From contig NZ_JAKFGN010000002.1 in the NCBI RefSeq assembly GCF_021502575.1, positions 1,240,001-1,304,000 of the forward strand: a stretch of DNA of 64,000 nucleotides. Direction: 5' to 3'. Each line of letters begins with the position of its first letter. Position 1 is the stretch's first letter. The translations under genes were made by a program, and so were the position numbers. The notes under the pieces are model-generated. The model was not told where the DNA came from. It made no database searches and saw nothing but the letters and a program-made list of their open reading frames with translations. This stretch comes from Bradyrhizobium sp. G127. Lineage in GTDB: Bacteria; Pseudomonadota; Alphaproteobacteria; Rhizobiales; Xanthobacteraceae. Shown here one piece after another: positions 62,068 through 64,000 of the stretch.

Positions 62068-62733
62068 TCAGGAATGCCGCGAACGTTTGTCGAGACGCCG
62101 GGCAATGGTGTCACCGATGGTCTGGACGCTCTGGACCAGCGCAATCAACACCAGCACGACGGTCAGCATCACCTCGGGCATGAAGCGCTGGTAGCCGTAG
62201 CGAATTCCGAGATCGCCGAGACCCCCGCCGCCGACCGCGCCGACCATGGCCGAATAGCCGATCAGGCTGACCGCGGTAAGTGTCAATGCGAGCGTGACCC
62301 CCGGCATCGCCTCCGGCAGCAGAACTTTGCGCACGATCTGCAACGGGCTAGCCCCGAAAGCACGCGCGGCCTCGATCAATCCCTGATCGACCTCGCGGAT
62401 CGCCGCCTCGATGACGCGGGCGATGAACGGCGTCGCCGCAATCGTCAGCGGCACAGTGGCCGCGGCGGTACCGATCGACGTTCCGGCGATCAGGCGGGTC
62501 AGCGGCACAATGGCGACAACCAGGATGATGAACGGCGTCGAGCGCGTCGCATTAACGATGAGTCCCACGATGCGATTGACGGCCGGGGCCGGAAACAGCT
62601 CGTTGGCCCGGCTGGTCGCAAGGAAAATCCCAAGCGGGAGGCCGATCAGCGTTCCGAACAGGCCAGCCAGCGCTACCATCGTCAGCGTATCGAGGGTCGA
62701 CCAGACGATCATTTGCAGAAGTTCAGGAGACAT
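62068..62733 (-). CDS. metI: MetI-type methionine ABC transporter permease
   Basis: A 221-residue inner-membrane permease. [20 protein letters not shown] is the typical MetI opening, reached from ATG 62733; it overlaps metN by 11 bases. The coupling loop is [27 protein letters not shown], and [21 protein letters not shown] is the characteristic C-terminal block. Five to six membrane helices are apparent. Confidence 0.9.
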   Translation of the reverse strand: MSPELLQMIVWSTLDTLTMVALAGLFGTLIGLPLGIFLATSRANELFPAPAVNRIVGLIVNATRSTPFIILVVAIVPLTRLIAGTSIGTAAATVPLTIAATPFIARVIEAAIREVDQGLIEAARAFGASPLQIVRKVLLPEAMPGVTLALTLTAVSLIGYSAMVGAVGGGGLGDLGIRYGYQRFMPEVMLTVVLVLIALVQSVQTIGDTIARRLDKRSRHS

Positions 62734-63832
62734 AGCCAAGGTGCTCCACGGCATTACCGCCGGATTTGAGATGTTCAATGATCTTGCCCACGAGATCAGG
62801 CGACGACGGCACGGAAACGATGAGCGTGCCGAACGGATGGCCCGCGATGGACTCGACCTGTCCATAGAGGATGTTCACATCGACATCGAATGTCCGCGAG
62901 ATATGCGACACCAGCGGCCCGCTCGCATCGACGCCCTTGAATGACACCTGAAACACCGCCTGATCGCCCAGCTGCTGTACCGCCTTGAGCCGGGCCAGCA
63001 GCCATTCCGGCGTCCGACTGCCGGTCACTGAACCAACGAAACGCTTCGTGACCTCGTGCTGCGGCGACGCAAAAATATCGAGTGTCGTTCCCTCCTCGAC
63101 AATCCTGCCGTGTTCCAGCACGGCGACGCGATCGGCAAGGGCTTTCACCACCGCCATTTCGTGGGTGATGAAAAGGATGGTGAGGCGAAGTTCGCTGTTG
63201 ATCCGCTTCAATAGCGCGAGAATTTGATCGGTCGTCTCCGGATCGAGCGCGGACGTCGCCTCGTCAGACAGCAGGACGCTAGGATTGGTCGCGAGCGCGC
63301 GGGCAATACCGACTCGCTGCTTCTGGCCACCGGACAATTCAGCGGGATAGCGGTCGCGCTTGTCGACCAGCCCCACCATGTCGAGTAGGGGCTCGACCCT
63401 TTTGACGATTTCGCTTTTCGCGACATCGGCAATTTCGAGAGGCAGCGCAATGTTCTGAAAGGCCGTCCGGGATGACAGCAGATTGAAATGCTGGAAGATC
63501 ATCCCTATGGAGCGCCGCTCCTGTCGCAGCGCGGGCTCATCGAGCGCCGTGATCTCAGTGCCGCTGACGCGAACGGAGCCTAGCGTCGGGCGTTCGAGAC
63601 CGTTGATAAGACGGATCAGCGAAGACTTGCCGGCGCCGCTGCGGCCGATGACGCCGAGGATGGCCCCTTCCGGCACTTGCAGATTGATGCCGTCGAGCGC
63701 GACGACCTCGCCGGAGCCCTTTCGCGCCGGATAGACCTTTCGAATATCCTCGAGGACAATCCCCGACGACGATGGTAGCGAAAGACCCGCATGCAATGGC
63801 GTTCCACTTCGCTGTGGCCAGGGCGCGTTCAT
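62723..63832 (-). CDS. metN: MetN-type methionine ABC transporter ATPase with NIL domain
   Basis: A 369-residue ATPase. [18 protein letters not shown] is Walker [19 protein letters not shown] the family Q-loop, [15 protein letters not shown] the signature, [14 protein letters not shown] Walker B and [15 protein letters not shown] the switch. Residues about 290-369 are a NIL regulatory domain ([21 protein letters not shown]), which binds methionine and inhibits uptake in E. coli MetN. This supports methionine as substrate. An N-terminal extension of about 25 residues is out of family; the ATG at 63832 is otherwise the best start. First gene of the operon. Confidence 0.9.
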   Translation of the reverse strand: MNAPWPQRSGTPLHAGLSLPSSSGIVLEDIRKVYPARKGSGEVVALDGINLQVPEGAILGVIGRSGAGKSSLIRLINGLERPTLGSVRVSGTEITALDEPALRQERRSIGMIFQHFNLLSSRTAFQNIALPLEIADVAKSEIVKRVEPLLDMVGLVDKRDRYPAELSGGQKQRVGIARALATNPSVLLSDEATSALDPETTDQILALLKRINSELRLTILFITHEMAVVKALADRVAVLEHGRIVEEGTTLDIFASPQHEVTKRFVGSVTGSRTPEWLLARLKAVQQLGDQAVFQVSFKGVDASGPLVSHISRTFDVDVNILYGQVESIAGHPFGTLIVSVPSSPDLVGKIIEHLKSGGNAVEHLGYVS

Positions 63833-64000
63833 CTGATGAGTCGGTTCCGTGATGTGACAAAGCCGCGCAAAGGCGGCCTCCTTTGACTATCAGAAAATTG
63901 ATGCGCTGCAATGCACCTATGCGACAAAGCAATACGTCGGTTACGTACGCGCGAACACTGAAAGATTTTTTCGAATTGGCGAGGCCGCGCAGTCGCTCTG
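63833..64000. other. control region upstream of metN
   Basis: 168 bases up to the window end with no gene. A small hairpin GCCGC-N6-GCGGC lies at 63862-63877 and an inverted repeat TACGT-CGGTT-ACGTA at 63933-63947. Neither matches a SAM riboswitch or a MetJ box, so the control mechanism is not visible. Confidence 0.4.

Noticed and set aside
63833-64000. SAM riboswitch upstream of metN
   Set aside because: I looked for SAM-II/SAM-I type conserved segments on the minus strand, including the GCTAAA element, and found none.

Overview
The window looks like chromosomal DNA of a GC-rich, metabolically versatile alphaproteobacterium of the Hyphomicrobiales. The Bradyrhizobium/Rhodopseudomonas/Afipia group (Nitrobacteraceae) is the best guess. 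The reasons are UbiTUV-type anaerobic ubiquinone genes, FixK/FNR-type boxes, many ABC importers each with its own local regulator, molybdenum-hydroxylase genes and Tat-exported binding proteins. The family assignment is inference. I see no rRNA, tRNA, insertion sequence, prophage or CRISPR array.

Layout. (1) 1-10.7 kb is a low-oxygen block: the end of an ABC permease, its ATPase and nnrS (translationally coupled); moeA and hemN behind a FixK/FNR box; ubiT-ubiU-ubiV plus a coupled unknown ORF on the minus strand; a short XRE regulator; and canonical ubiD-ubiX. It can supply ubiquinone, heme and molybdopterin without oxygen. (2) 10.8-16 kb is a sulfonate/sulfone-type operon (binding protein, permease, ATPase, SfnB-like dehydrogenase, SsuD-like monooxygenase). 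(3) 16.3-26.5 kb is a LacI-controlled sugar or polyol operon (FAD oxidase, FGGY kinase, ABC importer, SDR, glycerol-dehydrogenase-like enzyme) with a 33-bp palindromic operator. (4) 26.6-33.4 kb is an amide/amino-acid operon: binding protein, permease-ATPase fusion, a formamidase, a second formamidase fused in frame to an AraC regulator, and RidA. (5) 33.6-36.1 kb is mmsA with a divergent LysR gene. (6) 36.1-45.8 kb is a molybdenum-hydroxylase operon (large, 2Fe-2S and FAD subunits), a branched-chain-type (HAAT) importer and a CoxG-like protein, divergent from a TetR gene with two matching operators between them. (7) 46.0-48.9 kb is a plus-strand operon of a diiron membrane hydroxylase, two small membrane proteins, a DUF6166-like protein and a zinc alcohol dehydrogenase. 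(8) 48.9-61.0 kb holds two related carboxylic-acid catabolic modules, each with a GntR paralogue and an atypical crotonase; one adds a HAAT importer and acyl-CoA dehydrogenase, the other a CoA-transferase and a flavoprotein. (9) 61.2-63.8 kb is a metNIQ methionine-type importer.

The main leads for something undescribed are the AraC-formamidase fusion, the unknown ORF coupled to ubiV, the paired crotonases lacking one catalytic glutamate, the non-CO-dehydrogenase molybdenum hydroxylase, and the hydroxylase operon at 46-49 kb.
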